NCBI RefSeq assembly: GCF_001039355.2
Contig: NW_019776086.1
Coordinates: 6,152-70,151, forward strand
Direction: 5' to 3'
Source of the DNA: Lingula anatina
Lineage: Eukaryota > Brachiopoda > Lingulata > Lingulida > Lingulidae
DNA length: 64,000 nucleotides
Positions 1 to 10,924 of this stretch are shown here, one piece after another (the first letter of the stretch is position 1; every line of letters starts with the position of its first letter). Both the position numbers and the translations under genes were made by a program. The notes beneath the pieces were generated by a model. The model ran no database searches. It had not been told where the DNA came from and saw nothing but the letters and a program-made list of their open reading frames with translations.

Positions 1-231
1 CCCCTTATCCTGCACTATCCTGCCCTCTTATCCCTCATTACCCTGCCCCCTTATCCTGCACTATCCTACCCTCTTATCCCTCATTACCCTGCCCCCTTAT
101 CCTGCACTATCCTGCCCTCTTATCCCGCATTACCCTGCCCTCTATTCCTGCACTATCCTGCCCCCTTATCCTACACTAACCTGCCCTCTATTTCTGAACT
201 ACCCTGACTTCTTATCCTGCATCATCTATTT
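1..231. repeat. C/T-rich minisatellite, ~46-bp period
   Basis: About five degenerate tandem copies of a ~46-bp unit, each made of smaller steps of the type CCTTATCCTGCACTATCCTG. Copies 1-3 are nearly identical and the last two decay towards position 231. The array runs off the left edge, so its full length is unknown. No coding potential is seen. Confidence 0.85.
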
Positions 232-1693
232 ATTCTATTAAGACCAAACAATTCTATGTTGAGTTTTCTAAACTGTAATTCTGCTAGTACATAGATCTTA
301 TTCATATATTTTTCATATTATTATATTTTTCATTTTGTTTCAAATTATTATAAAAAGTTTTTGTCCTTAGTCTGTGTTCTTAATGTCATGATTCTCTTAT
401 CATATAATGTATTACAATCAACCTTTGGATTGGTAGTTGCTTATCATTTTCAGTTTATTTTTATTATAAAATATTTTGAAGTCTGACAGATAAAATCAGT
501 TATGTAGAATTTAAATTGCTTAATGTATCCATATAATGTATGACTGTTTATTTTCATGACAATAGTCTTCATTGTGCAAATATTAGTTTCATTGAACATA
601 TTGTGAATTTGTGTCACATCCTTTAGTAAAATTGTAGTTGTGCTAGTACCTAACCAATAGATAAATAAATAAAACATTACATTGAACATAATTTTATATA
701 AGTATTCAAAAATGAAATTGGATTCTATTAAAATTTATAATGTTCAGCTTCTTATCCATTATTTCTTAGTCTGCATCTGATGAAAAAAGGCAAGATAAAA
801 TATATATTAAGTTATGTTTAAAATAAATATATTATTTAAATTGTATAATCATGTATTACACTTAATACATTTAGGAAGGAAACTTTCTCACAAATTCATA
901 TTATAAATGATAAGCATGCGTCATCTTAACAAGGGTACTTTTAGTGTTTTCTTTCACCCAGAGCAGAACAGAAATACCTCCAAGCTTTGTTCAATTTCTT
1001 TAACCTGAGCTTAGAATGAACAATACCATTGTGTGGCCAAACAATTCTAACTCTAAGATCAGAGAAAGTGGTACTCCTGTCTATGCAGTTCTTGCAATGC
1101 CACTGAGCTAACAGTCAAAACATTGACCTTGTATATAATGTTAATAAAAATATAAGGGAGGGGGATTTTTGCACAAAAATTCCTCGTAACATCAAATAGA
1201 TGTCCCATGCATTATGACTGGAGGTGTTTATTTCAAACAAGGGGGGTAAAATAAATACCTGTGAGTGTGGCTTTTTTGTGTTAACTGTGAAAACCATAGG
1301 ATCAATAGTTTCTTTTCTTACTTAAAGCGTCAATATGATTACGTCAAACAACACAAACTGAGTGTTCTAATTGACCTAATGGTTGCCATAGTCAGGTAAC
1401 ATCAAGTAATAAACAGAAGAAACATATTTTTTCCTACCTACGAGCAGTTCTGAAAGGGAAAGGAAGAAAAAAAGACGTATTTTGGTGGAAATTCTTATGA
1501 GGCATTAAGTTACTTATTTGAGAAGTCTTTGTGGTACTGTGTACTTTGTGAACTAAAGCTGCATCACTGAGAAGTAGAGATAAAAGTTAGGAAACCTTAA
1601 AACTTTTTGACTGAGAAATTTGACATCAAAAGGAACATACAACCAGGTTTCTATTCATCAACACCTAGTACACTTACACAGAGACTGACAGAT
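232..1693. other. Non-coding stretch upstream of RING-NHL gene
   Basis: AT-rich sequence with only short, unsupported ORFs. It probably holds the promoter and 5' UTR of the gene at 1694. The reading frame of that gene stays open back to about 1607, but no ATG precedes 1694 in it. I looked here for exons encoding the PLEKHM2 RUN domain and found none. Confidence 0.5.
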
Positions 1694-2881
1694 ATGGCAG
1701 AAGCATCTACAGCAGATTCCCCGAATGAACTCTTGCAATGCAATATTTGTTTAGAAGAGTATAAGGACCCCCGTGTGCTGTCTTGCCACCATACATTTTG
1801 TTACAACTGTATATCTGACCACGCAAATAGCACCGCTTCTGAGAATGGGACATTTAAGTGCCCGATTTGTAGGAAAGAGATACAAATTCCAACAGGTGGG
1901 CTTGCAGAATTGACAAAAGATTTCCGTATTCCAAAAATCAAAGACCATCTGTGTCTAAAAAAGCAGCAAAAAGTCTCAGTTCAAACTGAAGAAACTGATG
2001 CCACGTCAGGACATGTGTCAGCACAGTCACAACCTCCATTGGCTGGACAAGAAGCAAATCCAACACCAGCACCATATGCTCCCCTTTTCATACAGGAGGT
2101 AGAATTTGTGTGTTCATTCAGTGCTATATTGGAAGATGATCACAGAAATGTGAACATAACTGGGTTAGCCACAGATAAGCAATATGTCTATATTGTGGAT
2201 ATTGGAAACAACAGAACTAAGGTATTCAAACACACAGGACATTTCAAGTTTGACATTAAACTGACAAAACCATTTGATGTGGCTGTGTCACAGTCTGGCA
2301 CTAGTAGCCTGTATATAACATCACATGGTGACAAATGTGTCAAAGTATATTCCACCAGTGGTCATTATGAAACAGATATGGGTCATTTTGAGGGGCCATG
2401 TGGCATTACATTGAACAAACAAGGTCATGTGATGGTTTGTGACTGCAAAAAGAATTCTATCTGCACATTCTTTGCAGTTGGTGGGAATCTCAGAGACACT
2501 ATTCCTGCCAGAGGGTCAGAACTTCGCTATATCTCAGTGAACAGGGTGGAGGATAACATTGTGATATCAGACAGGGAAGAACACTGTGTACATGTGCTGT
2601 CACCTGGTGGTCAGTTGTACCAGTATGGAACATATGGCAGTGGTGATGGTCAGCTGTGTGAACCACGTGGAGTGTGCACAGATAGCTATGGTCACATCTT
2701 CATTGCTGACAGGAATAACAACAGAATAGTGGCATTGAGTCCACAAGGACAGTTTATTAGAAATATTGTCACTGAGGAGGATGGGTTGGAGCAGCCCACA
2801 GCATTAGACATCAACCCTGCTGGCCAGTTGGTGGTGGCAGAGAAACAGGGCAACGTTAAGACCTTTCAGTACTTACAATAA
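1694..2881 (+). CDS. RING finger-NHL repeat protein (TRIM-like E3 ligase), single exon
   Basis: Predicted 395-residue protein and probable E3 ubiquitin ligase. A C3HC4 RING lies at residues 16-59 (C16, C19, C31, H33, C36, C39, C56, C59), containing CNICLEEYKDPRVLSCHHTF. A short Gln/Pro/Thr-rich linker follows, then about 250 residues of NHL-type beta-propeller repeats (for example GICTDSYGHIFIADRNNNRI-like blocks) to the C-terminus. No B-box or coiled coil is visible, so this is RING-NHL rather than full TRIM-NHL; such proteins are abundant in molluscs. ATG 1694 is chosen because it is the first in-frame ATG before the RING. The gene is intronless and lies on the same strand as, and 1 kb upstream of, the first visible PLEKHM2 exon. 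Its stop codon overlaps a canonical AATAAA. In vivo substrates cannot be inferred. Confidence 0.88.
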   Translation: MAEASTADSPNELLQCNICLEEYKDPRVLSCHHTFCYNCISDHANSTASENGTFKCPICRKEIQIPTGGLAELTKDFRIPKIKDHLCLKKQQKVSVQTEETDATSGHVSAQSQPPLAGQEANPTPAPYAPLFIQEVEFVCSFSAILEDDHRNVNITGLATDKQYVYIVDIGNNRTKVFKHTGHFKFDIKLTKPFDVAVSQSGTSSLYITSHGDKCVKVYSTSGHYETDMGHFEGPCGITLNKQGHVMVCDCKKNSICTFFAVGGNLRDTIPARGSELRYISVNRVEDNIVISDREEHCVHVLSPGGQLYQYGTYGSGDGQLCEPRGVCTDSYGHIFIADRNNNRIVALSPQGQFIRNIVTEEDGLEQPTALDINPAGQLVVAEKQGNVKTFQYLQ

Positions 2882-2884
2882 AGA

Positions 2885-3906
2885 CTGCTCACAATTTTCA
2901 TATTGCAATAGGGATCTTGCAAGTGCAGATCTAAACTGTTGGGCATGAAATTGTAGAAAAACCGAAGCAGTAGCCAGAGTAGCTACCAAGCCTGCTAAGA
3001 AACTAGACTAAAGAAAACACCGCATAATGTCAAAGTGCTCATTTTATGATTACAGCATGTTTTAATACTGATCTCATGTAAAGTGAATGTAAAGTGTATT
3101 GGCACATATTTGAAATGACTTTGAAACAAATAGTGAAATGTACATATTTCAGTTTCGAAGAAAAAAAAGGAAAAAAATTGAATGATTGGTGTAATTATCT
3201 TGCAACTAGTGCAACTACCAGCATAATCATGTAATGTGTGTGTTTATTTTGAACATTAAATCAAATAATATACACTTTTGACTTGTTTTCTATTTTATAG
3301 ACAGACACTTTGTGTGTGGAGATTTACCCACTATGATGATCTTTTTCTGTCATTGCCATTGCTGTATGCATTGCTGTTCCAAGTAGTCTCAGGCCTGCAG
3401 TCTTGTGCTAATTACATTTTCTCAATTACCAGTAACATTCATATATGTATATTAAAAATTGGAGCAGTATTTTAGTTGATAATATATCAATCCTGTAAGT
3501 TTTGGAATAATCAGTATTAAGCTATACCTAATTAACATGATGTGCCTCTTTCTTATATTCCTGTTATTCTTCTATTTTTCTTCCTTGCCCCTTTCTTCCT
3601 TCTCTACTCCTTCATACTTATTATTTTATGAGACCACCTCCTCCTCCTCTTCCCCTTTCATATCTTTCTCCTCCTGATCCTCCTCCTTCTTACCCTCCTC
3701 CTGCTCTTCTTGGACCTTCCTTTCATATGAAAACCTCTCCTGAGGAGACAGCTTAGTTTTAATTAAACATGTTTTAGTTAAAAGCCCAGTAATCCTGCTT
3801 GTTAGTCATTGACTTTACTCATTATTAAACTCTGGCATACAAAGGATGTGCAAAGCAGGAGAAGCAATATTGAAGTACATTAAAGTTGTCTTTTCTTTGC
3901 TTTCAG
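2885..3906. other. Non-coding; probable PLEKHM2 intron
   Basis: Contains the 3' UTR of the RING-NHL gene and a pyrimidine-rich patch at 3540-3730. A phase-0 acceptor (TTGCTTTCAG) at 3897-3906 opens the first recognisable PLEKHM2 exon. An ORF at 3278-3475 starts just after a TAG acceptor-like site but has no donor and no RUN-domain similarity. Confidence 0.5.
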
Positions 3907-6900
3907 AGGTTAGACATATTGGTAACACTAGTCTCAGGATTGGACTTCATCACATTTGACCTGACCTATGTAAGTTGACCCATTAATTTTCAAGCTTTTT
4001 AAAGAAGATTAGAAAAGCTTGTTAACTGTGATTAAAAACATGCTAGTAATAACTTGTTTGGAATTTATGAAATTAATCATTAAAAATTCATCCATCTTGA
4101 CTCCAGGATATGACGTATCTGGACTTCAGCTGTCACTGCCCTGGGGTGGACAGTCCAGACGAGGACAAAGAGGACCGAATTTCCATCTGCAGTATGGAGA
4201 GTAATGTGTCACAGGTACTTATAATTGATAAGAATTGAACTGGTTGAAAACCATGAGAATTCCACCCACATATAATGCTTATTAATAAAATAAATAATAT
4301 TTTGACAAGTTTATACATTTTTGCACTCTTTGATTCATGTGTCATGGGCAAAGAACAAATAAAAAGTTGTTTTTTTTAGATAAGAATTTCAAAATTTTTA
4401 GAATGTTTATTATTTTAAAATGTTTTAGAAAACTGGGGCAGAAATGCAGAGGGTGAGAAGTGGTGTTTTCGATGAAAATGAAAATGTTTTCAAATTTTTC
4501 CAAATTATATTCGTCCTCATTTGTTTAAGATGTTCGACCATAACAATGACATGGCAGGACGTGCCAGGACGGAATCCATGCTGCCTTTTCCACGGTCACC
4601 AGGTCATGATGACCTCTTGCCAGTCAGACCACGGTCCATCAGCTCACTGTCCTCACAAATGTCCATGCCTCAGTCCTCAACCGGGGACTTTTCTCGAGGA
4701 TCTTACATTGAGGATGAGGATTTCGGAGCAGAAGAGGAGGAGGGCAATATAGAAGTCATCCATGTGAAGAGCAAGAAAAAGAAAAAGAAGAAAAAAGGCA
4801 GCAGTCATGGTAGTAGTTCAAGTACACCTGCCACACCTGTGACACCTGTCACACCTGTTGATGCACCTGTGTTTTGTCCCATATCACATTCCAATGACAA
4901 GATTCCCAAGCCCTCTCTCCAGGAGGACTCTCCATCCCACCCAACACAATCGGGCCCTAAACAGGTGTCTCCTCTAACACAATTAACAGCTGTCACTTCA
5001 CCAGATGATGATACCAAAGGGGACAATTCTGTGCCACAGAAATCCCGCAAAGAAACCACTTCTATAGTCAGAGATTCTTTTATCAACAGTGATGAACCTC
5101 CTGATTTAGACCTTATTGAGAGAGCCATTTTAAACGGGCCTGCTATTCGCACACAGCCCTCAGACACGAGCTTACATGTCTCTGACAATCTTCAGCAATC
5201 TACATCGTCAACAAGCTTTAATATTTATGATTTCAAAAATCGTACAAGCATATCCAGTCAGGGTAGTAGCGGAGGCAGCAGTGCCTCTGTGTCTGGGTTG
5301 TTGGTAGGCGGAAAAGATGAGCACGCTTTATTTCCACGGAGACCATCAGATTATAATAAGTCAGACTTTGAAGTCATCACAGAAGAACAAGACCCAGGAG
5401 CTGCTGCCGGGGCTGCAGTGGAGCCACCGTCGGAGAAACATACAGAGGATGAGCCCAAAAGTGGGAAAAAACATGAAGCAAGTGATTTAGAAAAGGCTGA
5501 TGATTCCAATCTGTTGTCACCTACAGACATTTTAGATGGTGCTTTACAGACAGGAGAGAAAGCAAAGACTCGAAGGGAAAACTGGGGAAGGGCAAAAACG
5601 CAGAGGGCAAGAAGTGGTGCTTTTAATGAAAATGAAAATTTTGATTTTAAAGTCAACGAGAAAGGTGCTGATGTAACTATATCTCTTACAAACACAGTTG
5701 GGCAAAATGTGCAATTAGTGGGTAAAGATTATGAAAATTCCAAAATTCCAAGTTCACAGCTTGTCAAGGAGCGCAGAACTAGTGAAAGCATATACAGTGA
5801 CAAAGACAAACTGTCTGATAGTGAGGACAAAACGGAAAGCATGATTGGTCATTCTGATGGTGACCTTGACCTTGGCCTTGACCTTTCAAGGACAGAGGAT
5901 CAGCACCAGCAGGAGACTGAAGACACAGAATCAGCAGAAGAATATATTGATGAAGAAGAGGAAAGGGTTATTATGAGAAATTCAGAAGGGAAATCAAGGC
6001 AGTTGGATATTAGGTAAGTTTTTCGTCCTTTTGAGAGTACAACCCTTGAGCTTTATTATTCCTGCATGCTTTGAGATCAGCATATTGATTGTGAACTAGG
6101 TATGGAAACTGAAATTTCTATATGCTATGTGATATAAGTGCTATGTTTTAAAAGTGGTAAGTGTAGATGCCTTGTTCTTCTGATTAACTGTATTTATGAT
6201 ACTTTGTTTTAGACTGGACAACAACAGCAAACTGTTTCTGATGTTGGAAGTTTTCCAGACAGAGGATGAACAATTTTTAGCGGTTAGTATAAAACAAAAT
6301 GCCTTGTGGTCATCCACAGTCTTCCTTGTCAGGGTCACAGTTCAGTTTGTTTTTGACAATAAAAAAGGACCTAGATGAGATTTCCCTAATAAGAAAGCAG
6401 TTGACCCTGGCTTGTAGAGTCATACTTAATTGCTGTGTTATATATTATAACAGATGAATTACTTTACAAACCACTTTAACACATTTTTTTTTTCACAAAG
6501 GGATATGATTTTTAAAAACTTTTTTATGCCCACTGACAGATTTGAAACAGCTCAAGTTCTCCTGATTAACAGATGAATTACTTTGTAAAACAAATAAAGG
6601 TTTTTGTTATGGCAGGAGATTTTGATCAAAAACTTTGTATTCCTGTCTTTATTTTAGATGTACCCCACCACTGTTGGCCATACAGAAGGGAATACGCAGA
6701 AGGTATTTGTGATGTTGACATCCAACGCCCTCTATATTCTAACACCAGGGCCTGGCCGAGGCAAATACAACAAGGAGACGGTGGTACGATACCAGGAGAT
6801 CGACTATGTTGATGTAAGTGACCTCTTTTGGTGGAAGTTGGAATATTTGTTGCCAGTTAAAAAAGGGTTGTCACACTACAGTCCCATCTAGATCCCAAGA

Positions 6901-9900
6901 CTGCTGGGATTCTTTTACTTAGAAGTTTTTATGCCTCACTGACTATTTTTACCTGCAATTTTTAAACTTAGTTGTGAATTTATATTTAGTTTTAAAGAGG
7001 GCAAATTGTTCTTGAAGAACCTTAACATTTTTTCATGGTGCATGCATCCAGCTTAATGGAACCTTGTCAGTAATAAATATTATTTGTTGGAATGGATGCA
7101 TGTAAACATGGAAGGAGGGACCCCATTAATCTACTAAAAGCATAGATCATAGCTATTCTGTGCAACTTTTATCAGCTTATGTCAGATGCTGTGTTGTTTG
7201 ACTATGTTGGCACACATATTTGCATTCTTATGTTTGTTTTTTCTCTTCCAGTTGTCAGTAAACTTCCAAACAGTTCACATAGTTTGCACAAACAGAAGAA
7301 AACAGCACTGGATCACAACTGGAGATGAGGAACTGACCAAGTAATTGTCCCTTTCCACACTATTTTATAGTCAGAACATTTGTAGCATTTTGTGTCAGAT
7401 TTTAAAGTATCAATCCATTAAAGCTGAGCTTTCTTTCTGGCAAGCTTTTGGATTGTCCATTCATTTAACTCTAAAATGTGACTCTTTCTTCTCCTGTAAA
7501 AGCACTTTACATATCAACTGTAGATTTATTTTTTAAAGTAATGTGATGAATGTATTTCATAACTGATTATATTTTGATGTGTTGTCCTTTATGGATACCA
7601 TTTTTGTAAGTCATCTTTTCAAAGTGTAACGTCCAAGTTTCCATTAAATGTGACTCATTGATATTGATATTTACCACCAGGGCTATGGTGAAATCACTGG
7701 AAGAGGCAGTGCGTAACTGTGAAGTGGATCTCCTGCGACTCAGCGTTCTCACTGATGCCACCACACAGAAGATAGCAATGAAGAAATGGTTAGCACAAGA
7801 ATGCGGAGTAGCTGTGAGTTCTACTTTGTTGTCTGTATTTTGGCATCTAGTATTCTGTATGGAATAAATGGCTAAGTAGAATTGATTGAAAATAGACAAA
7901 TATTGAAAACCTATAGAATTACAAGATTGGTACTTATTCATTGGTATTAGATTGGTAACTTTTCATCAGTATGAGATTGGTAACTTTTTATTTAATTTTT
8001 CAAGAGGTGGTATTTTGCCATTGCAAAAATCTCCCTTTAAAATTCAAACTATTACTAGCCAATGTTTTACTTGAACTTCTCTATTCTCAGTCCAGTGAGG
8101 TGGAACTCCTGTGTTACAGTCTGGTCAGTTGGGAGGACACACAGTCCAAATCTCGGAGTGGACTGGCCAAAGAGGGGACGCTACTGGTCAAGACTCCCAA
8201 CAATCTGTACGGTCACACGTGGAAGGCTGCCTTTTTTGTACTTAAGTATGGGCTTTTCTCATTTAAGCATTTGTCATTCTTTAAGTAATTTTGGAAGTTT
8301 TTTTTTCCATTATTGTTATAATTGTAATTAATAAACTTTGGAAAGAAAACAAAGGTGGATGAAACCAGAACAAAATGTTGAAAAATAATAAGGCTTGATA
8401 TATAAGGAATGGACCCTGATAGAATTTTCCATGTTATTTAGATGAAAAAGTACTTGCCAAATTAAGCCAAAAGGTTTAAAAGTGAAGTCAGCAGAATTTT
8501 AATAAGAAGATATTTAACTTTTCTCTTGTTTTATTCCTAGAGATGGTATATTGCTCCAGTTTCCAAATAAAAATAACACAAAAGAGCCAGAGAGAACAAT
8601 CCAATTAGGGTATGTTAAAAGATAAACATGTTTGTACTCTGACACAACCACGCATGCACTTTTTAAAATGAAGATAAAGCATAACGTCGTAAATTTTCTT
8701 TTTGGTAAAGTTTAAACACTTCATGCACACTAACTGTTTCCCTGAAGTACATTTTATTATTTTTAAATTGTGATGTTATCTTACAAGCATATTTGTTTAA
8801 CATCACAGGTTGAAGTTTTATATTTACAGTGTAGATATAATAGAATACTGTAAGAGATACCATAATCAGTTAAATAAATCATATATAATAAAAGTAAACA
8901 CATAATTAAAATACGTTCATTGTAAAGTATAATTTTCACCCAGTTTGTGTTTATAAGTATGAAAGATAGTAAGCAGTATTTGTGACTGGATCTTTTTGAT
9001 CGTTTCATAGTGGTGAAGATTGCTGTGGCTGCAGACGAGCTCACGTCTCGGACAGGGAGAACTGCTTTGAGATTATCCTCTCAGACAACAGCACAATTCA
9101 GATGTCCGCATCAAATGAATCAGAGACGTTTGATTGGCTTCAGACTCTGTGTAAGGCTGTTTCAGAAGGAATGGGGGTAGGTTTTCTTAAATGCTTATGT
9201 TGTTACTTTCATTTATTTAGTTACTTAAAATTTATAGAATGGACAAAAAATTAAATTAATGCTTATTTTTTATTGGCATATGTAGTCAAGCTATTTTATT
9301 GTCACATTTTTGTAAGGAATATTTATTTTACATCATGAATTTTATCTTCAGAAGACGATGTTGCTAGAAGGGGTAGGTCAATAAAATTGAGTAGTCTTTC
9401 CTTTCCTCAGTATGTGTTCCAATTCCAAAAGATATATTGTCAGTACAATAACATCCTACTATTTGTTAGCACTTATGAAGGTATAGCATTTTATGTTCCT
9501 ATCCTGCTAAGATTTAAGAGGAATTCTCCAGCATTCATGATAGGTAAATTATAAAATAACCATGACCTTCCTTCATCCTTCACAGTTTCAAATGCTGAAG
9601 AGCTATATTTTGTTGAAATATAATAGATTGAAACAACTGCCAAGTCCTTCCCAATGATTATTATAAATTTTTATTTTGAACAATTTCTGAGAATACCCTG
9701 ATTTCAATATAGCCTTTGGTTTTTTTTTTTTTTATTTTTTTTTTTTTTTTTTTTTGTTATCCCTCTAGTAAATTAATCCCTTACTCCCATGGTGATCATA
9801 TACACATTATGGACAACAACTAATAATTAGTCTGAGGCAAATAGTAATAAAACTGCAGTTATTATTTCATCCTTTTGTAGTTCATTCCTAATTCGGTTAA

Positions 9901-10924
9901 TTTTCTAATTACCTGATTGGTGTATTTATAACCAATCATCTTTAAAATTACATTTACCTCCTAGGCTCCTGGTGGAGTGGGTGTTCTGCCCTGCTGTGCT
10001 GTGCTGACTCCTAACAAGTTATTCATGTGCCATGAGGACCTGCAGACATATTTCTTTAGAACCATAGGCTCTGCAAATGTGTTAGATGTGACAGGCATCA
10101 CAATTGACCCCACAGACGAAAGATATTGTATTGTGGTAAGTATGCATTGAAGGGGCTGCTTTTATTCAGAAAATGGGAGAGGTGTTGGGTATAAAGTTAG
10201 AAAAATAGAGAGAGAGAGAGGGGGAAGGAGATGGAAAGAGAAAAGGGGGAGAGAGGACAGAGTTTGTGCATTTATACAAGAGAGACAGTTACGAGTGTTT
10301 GTGTGTGTGAATGGGTATTTGCTATTGTGGCATGCATCACAGTCACAATTTAAATACAACATCAAGGAATATACATGTATTTAACTGGAACATTTAAAAA
10401 GTTTTATTTTTATGTTTTCAGGAGTTTGAGTCGCAGGACAGGAAAGTCAGCAGTGAACAGTGGATCCTATATTTTGCATCGACAAAAGAACAACGAAAGT
10501 TCACCGAAGCCCTGTCTGATGCATGGAAGAGGCATTTTCAGGTAATCAGTGATGACAGATAACAAGTCTTGGTGCTGGGTAGTTTTCTTTTGTTTTAGTG
10601 TATTTTACTTCTGAATCAGTTATATTAAATATTGAAGTGTATTTGTTTATACTCATACTTGAAATAATATTTTTATTTCTTATTCATGGTTTTTGTAACT
10701 AACAATGACCATGTATAAAATACTGGGAATAAAGAAATAGAAAGACACTTTTCTGTATAGATGTATTCATCACTGTCCCTGTCTATAGAAACTTAAGATG
10801 AACAAAGCATTTTTCTCTTTTTTTCCAGGTCTCAATACCAGTAAACATATTTGAGGACATGACCTTACAGTGGAAATGCAAGGATACCTTAGCTAATGCT
10901 TTGGCTCCACTATCAATCAGTTGA
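3907..10924 (+). CDS. PLEKHM2: PLEKHM2 (SKIP) orthologue, 13 exons, 5' end outside window
   Basis: Lysosomal adaptor that in vertebrates links Arl8 to kinesin-1. Exons: 3907-3969, 4107-4214, 4530-6013, 6213-6282, 6658-6813, 7252-7340, 7681-7813, 8091-8245, 8541-8609, 9011-9176, 9965-10135, 10422-10541, 10829-10924. Together they give 2880 nt, an unbroken frame of 959 residues, and every junction is GT-AG. The first exon (LVTLVSGLDFITFDL) matches the end of the RUN domain. Exon 3 is a low-complexity Ser/Thr/acidic linker with the conserved EVIHVKSKKKKKKKK stretch. Exon 4 onward matches the conserved C-terminal half, including CTNRRKQ, SVLTDATTQKIA and the PH domain in exons 8091-9176 (GGEDCCGCRRAH, DWLQTLCKAVSEG), followed by the MCHEDLQTYFFR module. 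The RUN domain proper must lie upstream of position 1. Only one tryptophan occurs in the linker and no W-acidic kinesin-light-chain motif is seen. Confidence 0.92.
4427..4492 (+). repeat. Intronic copy of PLEKHM2 exon-3 sequence
   Basis: About 65 bp in the intron just before exon 3 are closely similar to 5576-5650 inside exon 3 (shared blocks AGAAGTGGTG and ATGAAAATGAAAAT). The copy follows a TTTTAG acceptor-like site but its frame is disrupted, so it looks like a fossil partial duplication rather than a used exon. Confidence 0.7.
9719..9756. repeat. Poly-T tract in PLEKHM2 intron
   Basis: Two long T runs interrupted by a single A. Low-complexity sequence about 210 bp before the exon acceptor at 9964; it lies too far away to be the exon's polypyrimidine tract. 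Confidence 0.8.

Noticed and set aside
3278-3475. ORF after a TTTTATAG acceptor upstream of PLEKHM2, considered as a RUN exon.
   Set aside because: No donor, no similarity to the RUN domain, and no phase-compatible link to the exon at 3907.
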